Assembly: GCA_026545225.1 (NCBI GenBank)
Contig: CM048849.1
Location: forward strand, 7,218,041 to 7,282,040
Origin: Cornus controversa
Taxonomy: Eukaryota > Streptophyta > Magnoliopsida > Cornales > Cornaceae
Reading direction: 5' to 3'
Length of the DNA stretch: 64,000 nucleotides
This document shows, one piece after another, positions 12,842 through 24,959 of this stretch (position 1 is the first letter of the stretch; every line of letters begins with the position of its first letter). Position numbers and translations under genes: made by a program. The notes under the pieces were generated by a model. That model did not search any database. It was not told where the DNA came from and saw nothing but the letters and a program-made list of their open reading frames with translations.

Positions 12842-15800
12842 CCCAGTAACCGTGCCTTCCAAGTTGAGAGTAAAAACCATTCATCTTTTATGGTTATAGG
12901 ACCTTAAACTACACTCTGAATAAATTAAATCCTTTTATTAGTACTCTTTTATTTCCATCTGACAAGATGAAACTTCTAAACTGACCTGCCATCCAAAAAT
13001 TTGGTTAATCTCCTGGTACTGGAGCTGGTTGGTCAGGTTGAATCAGATATAGTTGTTATTCTGGTCAAATGTAGAATCTATACTATATAAAAGAGACATC
13101 CTTTTTTCTGGCATTGCCTCCATTTTTCAGAAAAATACCATTAAACATGTTTACAACCTTAAGCATGAGTGGGAAATTCAACATAATTCAAATTATGCCA
13201 CATCATTCACACTCTGCAACTATTGATGACAACTACTCAAAAAAATCTAAAGGAAATTATTGCAAACTTAGATAAGTAGGAAGAAAACAGAGGTAGGAGC
13301 ATCCTATTAGATTAGCAACACATTCTATAATATGAGTAAGACTAAAGTGCAGATCTAAATATGGGTGTTTGGTAAGATATTAGAAAGGAAGTAAGGAACA
13401 CATCCATGAGATAGTGGAAGTAACACTTGTTGAACATAAAATTAGAGAAATCTTACTGGAGTGGTTTAGTCATGTAGTAAAGATCAATAATTTATTTACC
13501 AGTTTGGAAGAGTGATATGGTACGTATTGAAGGTAATACTAGGAGAAGAGGATGGCCAACATTGATGTGGAGATAATATGGAAATACATGGTTGGTTAGG
13601 GAGCATGCATGGGGCTGTGCCCTTATGGTTAAAAGAATGGTTTCAATCATTTTGGAGTGATATCTTAAGTTATTGTTGATTTATTATTTTATTTATTTTT
13701 CCGGGTACTTCTCTCTTGCTTTTGATTTTTCATCTAGCATTTTTCTCATTTCTAAGCTATTCCAGTATCATGATTCCGGGATTCTGAATTTATTACTAGA
13801 TTTAAATGCTAGGGTGCTTATTAATAATCATGTTGAATGGCATACAAAAATCTGATGGCCTACAATGGAGTAGAAGTTGTTTTTCTTGTATGGAGATATA
13901 GAACTCAATGTTTATGAAAGAAGTTTAAGAAAAAATTTCCAAACTGTTGGAAACCAATTTAACCTGGAGAGAAGTAAAAGAATAATATATCGATAAAGGT
14001 TTGTCATATCACTCTTATTTGGTGATAAATTTTCTGTTAAATTGATGGCTATCATGTGTTTTCTGATGAGTCACAACAGGAAGTCATGAACCCATGGTGT
14101 CTTTGGCCTTTTCCATGCACTTCTCCATGTTTTCTACCCTTTTTGTATTACTTTTACGTTGCAAGAATTGTATTTAACCACCTTGAATTGCTACACAATG
14201 CCTTAGAAATTTTGGTAAGCTACTTTATGTGGGCACCATATATGAGATGAAGGCTAAGTTCCTTTTTGCAGAATTTGGATGATTTGTAAAGCTGCCGTGA
14301 ACTGTGGGCAGATATGCATGGTTGCATGATTCCACCATTTAATGTTGGCTTAGCTTTCTTTGTCATGCCCTAAACTCTAGATCCTGTTAATTGTAACATT
14401 ATACATGCACATGCTCGTAAAAGAACCTGGTTAGGCTGCATTTAACTATTGTTGTTGTATTGCCAGGCCATGAATGGTTTCTTTTTATTGATAGGTAGCT
14501 AAGTGTAAACCAATTTGTCCCCTCCTTATGAATTGTGTCTTTTTATTGATAGGTAGTTAAGTGTGATCCATTGTGTCGCTTCCATATGAATTGTGTCTTA
14601 GTCTTTTCTTTTATGTACAGGTATTATTTTTAATGTACCATTACTTCGCTGCAACAGAAATTTATAATGCAATACGAGTTTTTATTGCTGCGTATGTGTG
14701 GATGACTGGATTTGGGAACTTCTCATATTATTATGTTCGCAAAGATTTCAGCCTTGCTAGGTTTGCTCAGGCATGTAGTCTCCTACGAAAATGATTTCTA
14801 ATCCAATTACTCTTCATACTAATCCACTTCTGATTGTGTATAGTTTCTTATTTGACAGATGATGTGGCGGCTTAACTTTTTAGTGTTATTTTGCTGCATT
14901 GTTCTTAACAACAGCTACATGCTATACTACATATGCCCCATGCACACACTTTTCACTCTAATGGTTTACGGGGCGCTTGGTATTTTTAACAAATATAATG
15001 AGATTGGGACAGTCATGGCTGCAAAAATCATTGCCTGCTTTTTAGTGGTCATTCTGATGTGGGAAGTACCTGGAGTATTCAACCTGGTTTGGGGACCGTT
15101 TGTTTTCCTTCTTGGTAAGCAACTTAAGATAGTTTTTCTGTTTTTCTTTTCTTTTTTACATTACCCAATTAGCCTCCATCATTACTAAATTCTAAACATG
15201 TAAAGAAATATATATATAAATTGCATTGCAGGATATAGTGACCCAAATCCTTCAAAACCGAAATTTCCCCTCTTGCATGAGTGGCAATTCCGCTCAGGAC
15301 TTGATCGCTACATATGGATAATTGGAATGATATATGCTTACTATCACCCAACAGTAAGTATAATGCAGACCTGTGTTATATTTCAATTATTCTAAGTTAC
15401 ATATTTAATATATAGTTTTTGTTTCTAAAAATTTTTATAGGTTAGGCTTATTTTAATTATCTGATGAACCACCCCCCGCCCCCTCAAATCTCAAGTCCAT
15501 GGCTAAATTATTTAGCATTTGTTATTGCAGGTTGAGAGGTGGATGGAGAAACTGGAGGAAGCTGAAGTGAAACGTAGGATTTTAATCAAGACAACTGCTG
15601 TGATTATTTCCTTGACGGTGTTATATCTATCTCAGCACAATCTTTTTCCCTTAATTTCTGTCTGATGAAAGTTTTTATTTATTAATTTATATATATATTT
15701 TTTCTAACTTTCAGATGGGATATTTGTGGTTTGAGTATATATACAAACTTCCTAAGGTTTCATACAATAAGTACCATCCTTATACCTCATGGATTCCCAT

Positions 15801-17407
15801 AACGTATGCATATCAATTTCCCCTACTACTTTGCTAGTATAAATAATTAGAACTTTATTTTGCTTGTGGTTTAAGTAGAATTTCATTTTTTGTTGATCAG
15901 TGTCTACATAAGCTTGCGAAACTTCACCCAGCATTTCCGTTGCTACACCTTGACCCTATTTGCGTGAGTGGCCTTGGATCCGTTTCATTCTTTTCTTAAA
16001 TTTTTTTCCTCTATGCTTGAGACATCATCACAAAGAGAGCTTGTTTATATGTTGGAATATATATATGTTTTGAACACTTTTTATGGTATATTCTCTTTGC
16101 TTCTTTAGATGGCTCGGAAAGATCACATTGGAGACCTACATCTCACAAATCCACATATGGTTAAGGTATGACTGCATAAGCTGGTGCACTTCTCAAAAAA
16201 AAAAAAAAAGACTGCATCAGCTGGTACTTCTGTTGATTTGCAAATGATGATCAATGGCAGCAGTGATCTTTACAAAATAGTTCTGTAAAATTCCTTTGCT
16301 TTGAAATGGCATTCCACTCTATTGGCTTGTTTTTAAAAAATGCTAAACAGAATGTTGTATTTAAATGGATTGAGAAAACAGCAAAGTTGAGAAAATTTTG
16401 GATTATTGTTAAAATGATGAGTTGGATTTTTACTAGATAATCTTAGATTAGTAAAGAATGTTCTCCCTACAACCATTCCTTGTATAGTTCCAAAATATGT
16501 AGAGGATTAATTAATCTTTTAGAGCTTTCTTTACAAATTATGATCTCTTTGTCGATTCTAAACTCTGCTATAATGATATGCAGATCAGGTGTGCCTGATG
16601 GTCAGCCTAAATTGTTGCTTTCTTTGATCCCAGACTACCCTTTGTTGAACTTCATGCTCACCACTTCCATATATATTGCAGTAAGTAAATCATGTCACTT
16701 TGAAAATGTACGTAAAATTCAAGTGATTAATGTCGTTTCATTGGTTGCAGGTTTCTTACAGGCTCTTTGGTTTGACGAATACATTGAAAACAGTGTTCGT
16801 GCCAAGTAAAGACGATAAACGGCTGATGTACAACATAATCGCAGCAGTAGCAATCTCAAGTGTTTTGTACACCTTGTCTTTTATACTCCTAAAGATTCCA
16901 AAAGTGCTGGTAAGAAATCGATAGCTTCAGTCTGAATTTATCTGATTGTCAAACTTGTCATCTGCTATTCATGTGAGAGGGGGGTTGGTTGATATAAATA
17001 GCAAGAACATGCGCTTCCCTTCCCTTCCCTTGTATTGAACAGACTCCCAATCTTCTTTTACTATTTTGGTGTTTTAACAAGTAATAAAACTATGCTACAT
17101 GGGCTCTCTCTCGTATAAATGAGTGAAGTGGTCATGTCAATACAAGAACACTCAAGGATTAGAAAAAATATGAAAATTTAGTCCCCATATCCTTGGATTT
17201 TAGGAATTTGATAAATCTTACAAAATTACACGCATACCCGAAAGAGGTATAGATAGAGCCCATGTGATAAAGATTGTATAGAAAAGTCATACAGACTAAG
17301 TCGTAGGTTGGTCTTGAGTAACCAAACCATATGATACTATGATTATGTTATATTGTTATGCCAAGTCTCATCATGCTTGTTGATCCAATTGATATCCACA
17401 GGTGTGA
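8027..17407 (+). CDS. RWA: REDUCED WALL ACETYLATION protein (Cas1p domain), 16 coding exons
   Basis: Exons: 8027-8059, 9046-9137, 10107-10244, 10327-10383, 10480-10552, 12351-12509, 14621-14770, 14859-15114, 15232-15353, 15531-15617, 15715-15803, 15901-15963, 16109-16165, 16584-16680, 16751-16909, 17402-17407. All phases fit and give 545 residues, close to the usual ~550-570 of plant RWAs. RWA proteins are multi-pass endomembrane proteins needed for O-acetylation of xylan, pectin and xyloglucan, probably by supplying acetyl donor to Golgi acetyltransferases. Visible hallmarks are an N-terminal membrane segment, [99 protein letters not shown] and [15 protein letters not shown]. Donor 7 is GC rather than GT. 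The last exon adds V and a stop, matching family members that end in LV. If intron 15 is not spliced, the frame ends VRNR at 16924. Which of the RWA1-4 paralogues it corresponds to is not resolved. Confidence 0.93.
8545..8870. repeat. Possible tRNA-like SINE fragments in RWA intron 1
   Basis: Two stretches resemble tRNA-derived promoter boxes. One is around 8630-8650 (gagacttgaaccctc, reverse B-box-like). The other is around 8810-8850 (tggtatcaagagtctgagttc followed by aaatctcac). Neither folds convincingly as a tRNA gene. They may be SINE or LTR-PBS remnants. Confidence 0.25.
11215..11990 (+). mobile_element. Copia-type LTR remnant in RWA intron 5
   Basis: This stretch shares ordered blocks with 23.4-24.4 kb: ttattttcattca, gatatac, gttgacaac, ttgctgct, gaagcagattgtgt, gagtttggtg, gtgtcaagag, ctttggtatagtg and a final ccacgt...tgtgcacattgtgc block. 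The layout, with a Thr/Lys-like leader and a CCACGT block before the end, is typical of Ty1/Copia LTR R-U5 regions. I see no internal coding sequence, so it is probably a solo or decayed LTR. Confidence 0.5.
13435..13620 (+). mobile_element. Degenerate LINE (non-LTR) reverse-transcriptase tail in RWA intron 6
   Basis: Around 13441-13490 the frame reads EWFSHV, and 13531-13570 reads [13 protein letters not shown]. These match in order the LRWFGHV...GRRGRPKxTW signature found near the C-terminus of plant LINE polyproteins. Stops and frame changes show that it is dead. Confidence 0.4.
14480..14595. repeat. 58-bp tandem duplication just upstream of RWA exon 7
   Basis: Units 14480-14537 and 14538-14595 both begin tctttttattgataggtag and end atgaattgtg. 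The second copy supplies polypyrimidine sequence within 40 bp of the exon 7 acceptor at 14620, so it may affect branch-point or acceptor context. Confidence 0.75.
14771..14858 (+). other. GC-AG intron of RWA (intron 7)
   Basis: Exon 7 ends ...TTTGCTCAG and the intron starts GCATGT. The intron ends TTGACAG before ATGATGTGG. The protein junction RFAQ/MMWRL is exactly that of the family, and no nearby GT keeps the frame. GC-AG introns are a known minor class of U2 introns. Confidence 0.85.
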
Positions 17408-19069
17408 TATGTTCAGAAATGTACAGCAATGGAAAATCGAGGATTTGTCATCAAGATAGTTTACTTTAAACGTGTATGAAGCAGCAGCATGTTGATCCAC
17501 TACTGCAAGAGCCTTGGGCTCTTACCACAGAGCGCAGTGCAAATGGTATACAAATGGTGGTTTGTCATTAATGTATTAATTTTGGGCACAATTATTGTTG
17601 TATAGAAAAAGGTGGCTGATCAACTTTAACCTCTCATCTGATTGGGGGGTGTTTGTCATTAATTGTGTACCATTATAGTGAGTAAATGAATGATTCAACC
17701 TCTAATTAGAGGTAACATCTAAATCCACAATGATCAATGGAGCATCCACCAAGTAGGAAATAGAACTACCCAAGGGTATAAATAGAGATCTGGATAAGGA
17801 ACATATTTATTTCACCATAAAAATGTTTTTTTTTCCTTTTAAAAGGTTTCAACATAAAAATGTTGGTTAAATTAGATATTTTGAAATTCAAACAAATTTA
17901 ATTGTGTAGAAAATTTCAATTTATAAAACCATCTTCCACTACTACCAGTAGTAGTAGTAGTAGAATGTTTCACCCCAGGATGTTAGTTATTCACGTAAAT
18001 TTTTTCATTTTACGAGAATCTTGTTTTAATGTTTAGTTGAAGTTCCAAAATTCATTTAACAAATCTTAGAACATGATAAACACTAATAGAAGCATGTATT
18101 AAACCTATACAGGCACGCATTTTCATATAAGCGTATATACAGGTTGAAAAGTACACAATAAATACTTATAGAAGCATATATAGAATACAGATGTAGGCAT
18201 GCATTTTATAATTTTGTATTAATACATGTCTATAATTTTGCATATATTTTAAACATACATGTCTATAATTTTGCATTCATTCATGTACACATGCATTAAG
18301 TTCATGTAAATGCATATATATGATTATATACATAAATAAACATTGTTTACATACGTTCATACATGATTTGTTTGCGCATGAATATGATTGTAATTCAAAA
18401 ACTGATCCACGAAAAGGATTTGGCAAGTCGTCATTAAGAGGCTTTGAAACTACGAGATATTCAAAAATTTATTTAAAACATTTTATCGGCTACCAAATAT
18501 TCCAACATGTTGAAAGCATCTCCAAAAAGACTATTGACGTCCAAAATAATTACCAACTCAGCCATTCTGGAAGTTAAACAGAACATGAATAAACACTTGC
18601 AACTACGAAAATAAATTAGAATTATAACTTCACCATCAGGCATCATTTAAGAGTCCGGGTCCAACATGTGTGTGTGTGTGAGAACATTGACACAACTCAA
18701 GAAACTATGCCATGAAATGGGTACTTGAACCCACCTACTTTATGCAAAGACGAGGAGAGATTACTCGAGCTAGTCAGTACAAATTCATTGCCAATGAAAT
18801 TCAAATTGCTGGGATGAATTTGGAGGGTATTCGATATCTCTGGTCCCCAAGCCTAACAATCACTTCAAGACTTCAAAAAAATAAAAAATTCAGGTGGACA
18901 AAAATTCAACACCCCAATTGTTTTAACATGAAATACGAACTACCAAAAACTTTCAACTGTCTGGATCATTGAATTTTAGCAACCCTCAGATATTAGGTTT
19001 ACCAAATTTACTACAACAAGCAGCTGCATCAGCAGTCATCCTTCCCGGCAGCAGCAGGTAGCAGGTGTC
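17408..19069. other. RWA 3' UTR and convergent RWA/EMC6 intergenic region
   Basis: The RWA 3' UTR probably runs to about 17.6 kb. From 18.1 to 18.3 kb there is a loose tandem repeat of catgtctataattttgcat-like units. Short ORFs at 18320 and 18712 show no recognisable domain. The left part of 18.6-19.07 kb is likely EMC6 3' UTR. Confidence 0.4.
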
Positions 19070-22000
19070 TCAGAATATATGCACAAGGTCATAAGCAAAT
19101 CTTTATTTTATATGTCAAGGGAAGTTGCTAAATATAAAATCGACGGTAAGAAAAGGAATTTAAAACTTTCAGATACCACTAAATATTTAAACAACACAGT
19201 TCGAGGAAAAATCCTTTGATCCTGCTGCACCTTCGTGCGGTCACTGGAACTCAAAATAGTACATAATTGATATATTTTGATAGAAGCACATGTTATGGAG
19301 TTCCACCACAGGAGCTCCCTGGTCCAGGAGTAACAAAATTTCCATATTCTTTGTGTACACAAGATATGCCAAAACAGACCACTGGGCCTTCAGCCCGGAT
19401 CGTATCATCTCTCCTCCCCAAAGGAGAGGTTGAGAGTTCGAGCCCCGCTAGGGGCATATTGTGAGTATGGGTGTGTATTTGCTTTAACTTCTCAAAATAA
19501 AAAATAAAACCCTTAAAAACAATATAAACAATGTTTTGAATTCAATGGAAGAAAAAAACAAAGGATACGTCCAGAAAAGCACAAATGACTGCAAAAAAAA
19601 AAAAAAAATTGTCAGTAAACATATTCAAGGAAAATGAAACAGAGTGATGAATCAATGCTGGTGGAAAAGAGATTTGTTATTGTGAAAACAACTGTGGCGT
19701 AGACACCTCATTCCTCCTAGGCTAACTTGACACAAGGCCCTATCAACCCTCTGAATCCATATAGTTTTGGTGGTGCGTGGATCCCAAAGTGGAACCAGAT
19801 TTATGCAAGGTCGCAACTTCTAACCAGGAATAGTGATTTATTAGGCAGTACAAATTTTCATAAATTAGTCAAAATGCCAGACTTTTTTGGACAATTTTTT
19901 GGATAAATTGAGAAGCAAGTTTTTCATTTGGCTCATTTAAGACTGATTTATGCATTAGGTTCAATTCAGGCTTGGTAAAATGAAAAGCTAGGATGCATGC
20001 AGGGGACATGAGGTTGGCCCAATACGAAAGAAAGTACTTCCCGCTTGTTCACAATGGAAACTCTTGTTGGGACTCAGACATATAGTGGCATTAGATGGGG
20101 ATCCACGCTGCACTGAGAGAAGTTACCCCCACTCCCCCTACACTACAACACTCTTTTCCGATGCAGAAGTGCTGAGCAGTGACTCTACACTCTCCTCCGG
20201 AGGAATGATATGAGCAAGTACCAGACCATTTCACAGTGTTGAAATGTACTTTGTGGGCATTCTAATTATTTCGTTGTATAAAACCTTAAATAGTCCCCTC
20301 ATTCCGGTCCAAAACCCTCCTAAGCTACCTTGATGCCATAACCCAGCCCAAGTTGGAGACAGGGCTCTGGGATCGTGCGGATGGCTTAGAGATTTCCGAA
20401 GCTGTTAGATCGTTGCAGTGTTTAGGGAAAATTGAGGTTGTCCAACCTCGAAAATACCGTGTACGCATGACACAAGCAGATACGCACATGAACTTAAAGA
20501 AGAATAGACTTCACTGGCCCAAACCCGGAGGCCAAATGATGCAGGTCCTGTAGCTTGACAGTCCACTGGCAGTGTAACTGGTTCTGTGATTGTAACCCAG
20601 TAGTCCTCTACATTCCTGGGGGTCCTATATAAGGTTAGGCAGCCCATTCAAATGGGCTAAGAATAGAGCTTGAACCTACCAGTGCTTCTGGACACTCATC
20701 CTTGGGCCGATGCACTACCAATTCTCTAAGCTCTTAGTCCTCTTTTTGTAATTCATACTGCTTGGCTAACATCTGAGCGCAATCAATCAGATCTCCTTTC
20801 TTAGACATTTCCCTCCTCTATCCAAACCATAAAGTTGTCAATGAATTAAAAGCATTTTGATCATCTTCCAAAATATTTCTTATTCCTCAAAAATCACTAC
20901 TTTGGGTTGGAAAATAGAATAGTTTCTAAAATTGCACTGGTGTATTGTCGACCTAAGTTAGGCTAGGCCAAAATGGGTACAAGCATGACACATTCATTTA
21001 TACAAGTACCTATTTAAAGGAAGTGGGGATAAGAGGGGGAGAGTGCAACATATCCTGGTGTATTATCAAACTTGTGACTATGAAGAGTCTTTTTCTTGTG
21101 TAGCAAACACTGGTAACTACTCTGGAGAAAATACTATAGAAAAATATTTCACTTAACCTTGCTTTAGAATCTTTGGAATACCAGTCTTTAACAGGCATAA
21201 CAAATGAGTCTGTGATTGACAGGATGATAAATCTACAAACAACCAGAGCCATGCCCCTGTTTGAGCCTGAAAAGTATACTCATTTTGACAGGCCTGGTGA
21301 GACATTTTATGCAAAGAATCATAGGAATTATTTTCTTGGTTCCAATGTGCAACTACTGAAGCTTATTACAACCACGAATACTAGGGTTTTTTTATTTTTT
21401 GTTTAGTTGTAACCATGAATATATAGTTCATGAATATATGATGATAATAATAAGAGAAAAGAAGGAAAGAAATGTCATTGAAGAGCCTTTTCTCAAGGAA
21501 GAAGCATCACAACCTTTTTTTTTTTAAAAAAAAAAAAGAAATGCCAATGACAATAAGGTTACGCAAGATGAAACATCTCAGGCTAAAGAAAATAAAATAA
21601 AAAACAAAAATTGACCACTTGGAACAAATCAACACATTACGCATGCAGTAAAATTTGAGTGAATGTAGGTCAAAAACCCTAACAAGAAATAAACTTGAAA
21701 CAAAGAATTGATAAATAATAGAGAAGTGTACCATAAGCCCGCCCAAAAAGCCGTCAAGTATAATGCGGTTCCAGCAATCGAAGTATGAATGAGTGGAAAA
21801 CCCAGCCTTGGCTGCAAGTCCTACTGAAGTAATTGCCATGGCAAGAAAATAAAAGATAAATCCATTCAAGCCAGTAAATCCCAAAATTCCAGCAACGACT
21901 CCACCAATGATAGACATAAATGTTCGGCTGCACAAATAAGCAAAACTCAGGTTTTAGCTGAAAACCGGAAACAAGGAGGACTAATAAAATGACAATGAAG

Positions 22001-24927
22001 CCAACTAACACAATAACACATGAAATGTAGAGTCTCAAATCAAACAGAATGAATCAACAGAAAAATAAATCCTCAACTACTTAGGAGCCAGCTAGACAAA
22101 TCTGTTTTCCCCATTCAGTTGTACGCAGTGTCATATTCTTTTTGAAATCACAGATTTTTTTCCCCTAATGTATTAACCCATATTCTTTGCACTTTTTCTT
22201 TTTTTTTCCTCCCGGGAAGAAGCGGTATTCCCCATTGCCAGATTGCCCTAAACAAGGATTCATTTTCATAAAAATCCTTTTTAAGATTTTATGGCAATAG
22301 AACCCTCCACTTTTTGGCTTGGGCTTGGAACTGGCAGCATGACTAGTAAGAAACTAAAGTCAAAACAGTCAAAACTAGCATACAGTAAAACGCCCTAGAG
22401 GCTATTAGGTCAATATGACTAAAGCTGGAAATTTTCGTGATCAAGACAAGAGTTTGTACTTTACTTTTAGTTTTCAGTTAGATTTTTGAAAGTTGGTTTC
22501 AAGTTAGCTACCTCTTGTAGGGTAGAGTTGGAACTGAAGTTACAACCAAGGCTAGAACGGTAATCTTCAAAGCCAAGGATACAAAGGAAATTTAACACAA
22601 AAATGTACAATCACCAAATTAGAATTCATGCATATCAATTGGACTCGTAGATTTTGTGATTACTTAAATTATTTTTAATATGAATTAAGAGTTTTTGGAA
22701 ACTCTTACAATTCAAATTTTCTATGTATAAATTGGACAGGTGTCATAGGAGTCTTGTCCCACATCAGATACAGATGGGGAGGGTCTTGGGCTTATAAGAG
22801 AACTTGTAACGGGTCAGGTGCTTCTTATCCAACCCAAAAGCTTAAGTTGTTGGGTGGTGCTGCCCATCCACTCTTATAAGTCTGAGACCCTCCCCATCTA
22901 TATCTGATGTGCGACAAGACTCCTATGACATTCTCCCCCACCTGAACCCGCAACGCTCTCCTTGCAGTCGAATCACCCTGCTTAGCTGTCCACCCTGACA
23001 ACAAGAGGACCCAGTAACAATCCAAACCCAGACACCTCCGAGTGGGTGCTTGGCATGACAACGGATAAGGGACTAGATCGGCTCTAATACCACTTGTAAC
23101 GGGTCGGGCACTTGCCATCCAACCCAAAAGCTTAAACAGTTGAGTGGTGTTGCCTACCCGCTCTTAAAAGCCCAAGACCCTACACATCTGTATTTGATGT
23201 GGAACAAGACCCATGTGACAATAGGACACTTGGACACATTGACATCAATTGAGGGCTACTAGACACATGTAGATCAATCGACATGTGAACTTAGATCAAC
23301 CTATCTGGAAAAGAAGTTCCCTTTTTTTATTTAAACTCTTCAATCCTAATCCTTCTACTTCTCTATTTTTTCTAATAATCATCAACTAAATCAGAAACTT
23401 ACAAAGAGAAAATACAATAGAGAGCAATATCCAGTGAGGCTATTTTGAGTGCATATAATTTTTATTTTCATTCAGCATTGAATCTGCATATAGATTGGCA
23501 AGTGATATACGTGTTGACAACATATGTTTTTTCCTAAATAAACTTTTATTAAAAAAAAAGGGAGCATACAAGGCTAAATGAGGGCACCACCTCTCAGATC
23601 AAGGGTTGAAAAATCCCACTTCCAGAAACCAACAACAAGAAAAAGCATAAACCAAGATACATCAAACCTATAAGAACAAAGCCTATAAGGAACCAATCTG
23701 TCAACCAGAAAGAAAGACAACAACTGTGGGAATGCTTAGACCACAATACAAAGCATGCAGGCAAAACATAGTGACTGAGTAACAATATCTTGGGCTGGAA
23801 CAAGCATTAAGTAAGCAGTCATTGAAGCAGCAAACAAAACCTAAGCTCAGAACAAAATCCATACTAAGACTCCCATATACAGTGTCCCAGAGCAACCACC
23901 ACCAATATAACTGATTAATCCAGCAGCTATTCACTTTAGATGCCATATCAGCTGGATGAGAGAACATGAGTATCAGCAAGTTTAAACCCCATAGTATCAC
24001 AGACCTCCCAAACAATCATTCTACCACCTTGGCCTGGATTAGGAGCAAAGTTGACAACATATTGCTGCTAAGCTTAATTGACAACGAGTGTGGAGAACAA
24101 AATGCTATTGAAGAAGCATATTGTGTGAGGGGCATATCAGTTGAAAGAGTAGACCGTGTGCCTGAAGACTCGAGTGAAGAGTTTGGTGAATCAGTCTATG
24201 TCAAGAGGTAACTAGAAGTTTTGAACTGAAACTAGTCGTACATCTCTTTCGTATGGTGGATTTGATCTGACTAGGCCAGGTCTTGTGGTTTTTCCTTTAG
24301 GGTTTACCACGTAAATATCTTGGTGTACATTGTGCATGCTTTCTATTGCTTTACTTTATATATATGATTGGGTTGTTCAAGGCATGATGGAGTGGTAGAT
24401 CTACATTACACTGCTCATACTTAAGTTTTAGATCATTGGCAATGTTATTAAAATCTAAAAAAGTAGTTAAAGTTAGTTAAAACGGCCAGCAAGACCTATT
24501 CACCCCCCTCTATGTCTAAATCACAGACCTTGCACTAATTCTCTATCAGAACCTAGGGTTTTGGTCCTCATCCTTTAGACACTACCTTGTAGGTTCCTTA
24601 ATCATAATTATAATAGAAATTTAATCCGCATGAACCTAAAATTTTAGAGAATTATCACATACATTGCATGCTCAACATGTACAAGCAACATGCAATATAT
24701 ATATTGGGCAATGCGTACATAGACTAGAAAACCCCTATATTCATCCAGTCATTAACTCAATGTCATTGTCACAACAAATATCGCTAGAAGTAGCCTTGTC
24801 AAACATCCAAGACCACATAGGAGATCCTTTGATGGTGGGGCTTCTGGCATGAAAGATATAGGAGATCCTTTCATGGCGAGGAGTCTCCTATTTGGTCCCT
24901 CAAATATAATATATTGAGTTCTTTTTT

Positions 24928-24959
<32 letters not shown>

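Noticed and set aside
16730-16924. RWA ending in VRNR at 16924
   Set aside because: Kept only as an alternative. The GTAAGA donor at 16910 and acceptor at 17401 give the family-like ending in LV.
19100-21720. EMC6 as a truncated pseudogene lacking its C-terminus
   Set aside because: The missing SFVLFWT and FAYDLVHIF parts were found as a 20-nt exon at 19588-19569 and a terminal exon at 19100-19070, in phase.
21507-21935. A stand-alone 142-residue minus-strand gene
   Set aside because: It is EMC6 exon 21927-21732 read into both flanking introns.
22825-23127. 100-residue minus-strand ORF
   Set aside because: It spans a TRIM's LTR, PBS and interior; TRIMs do not code for proteins.
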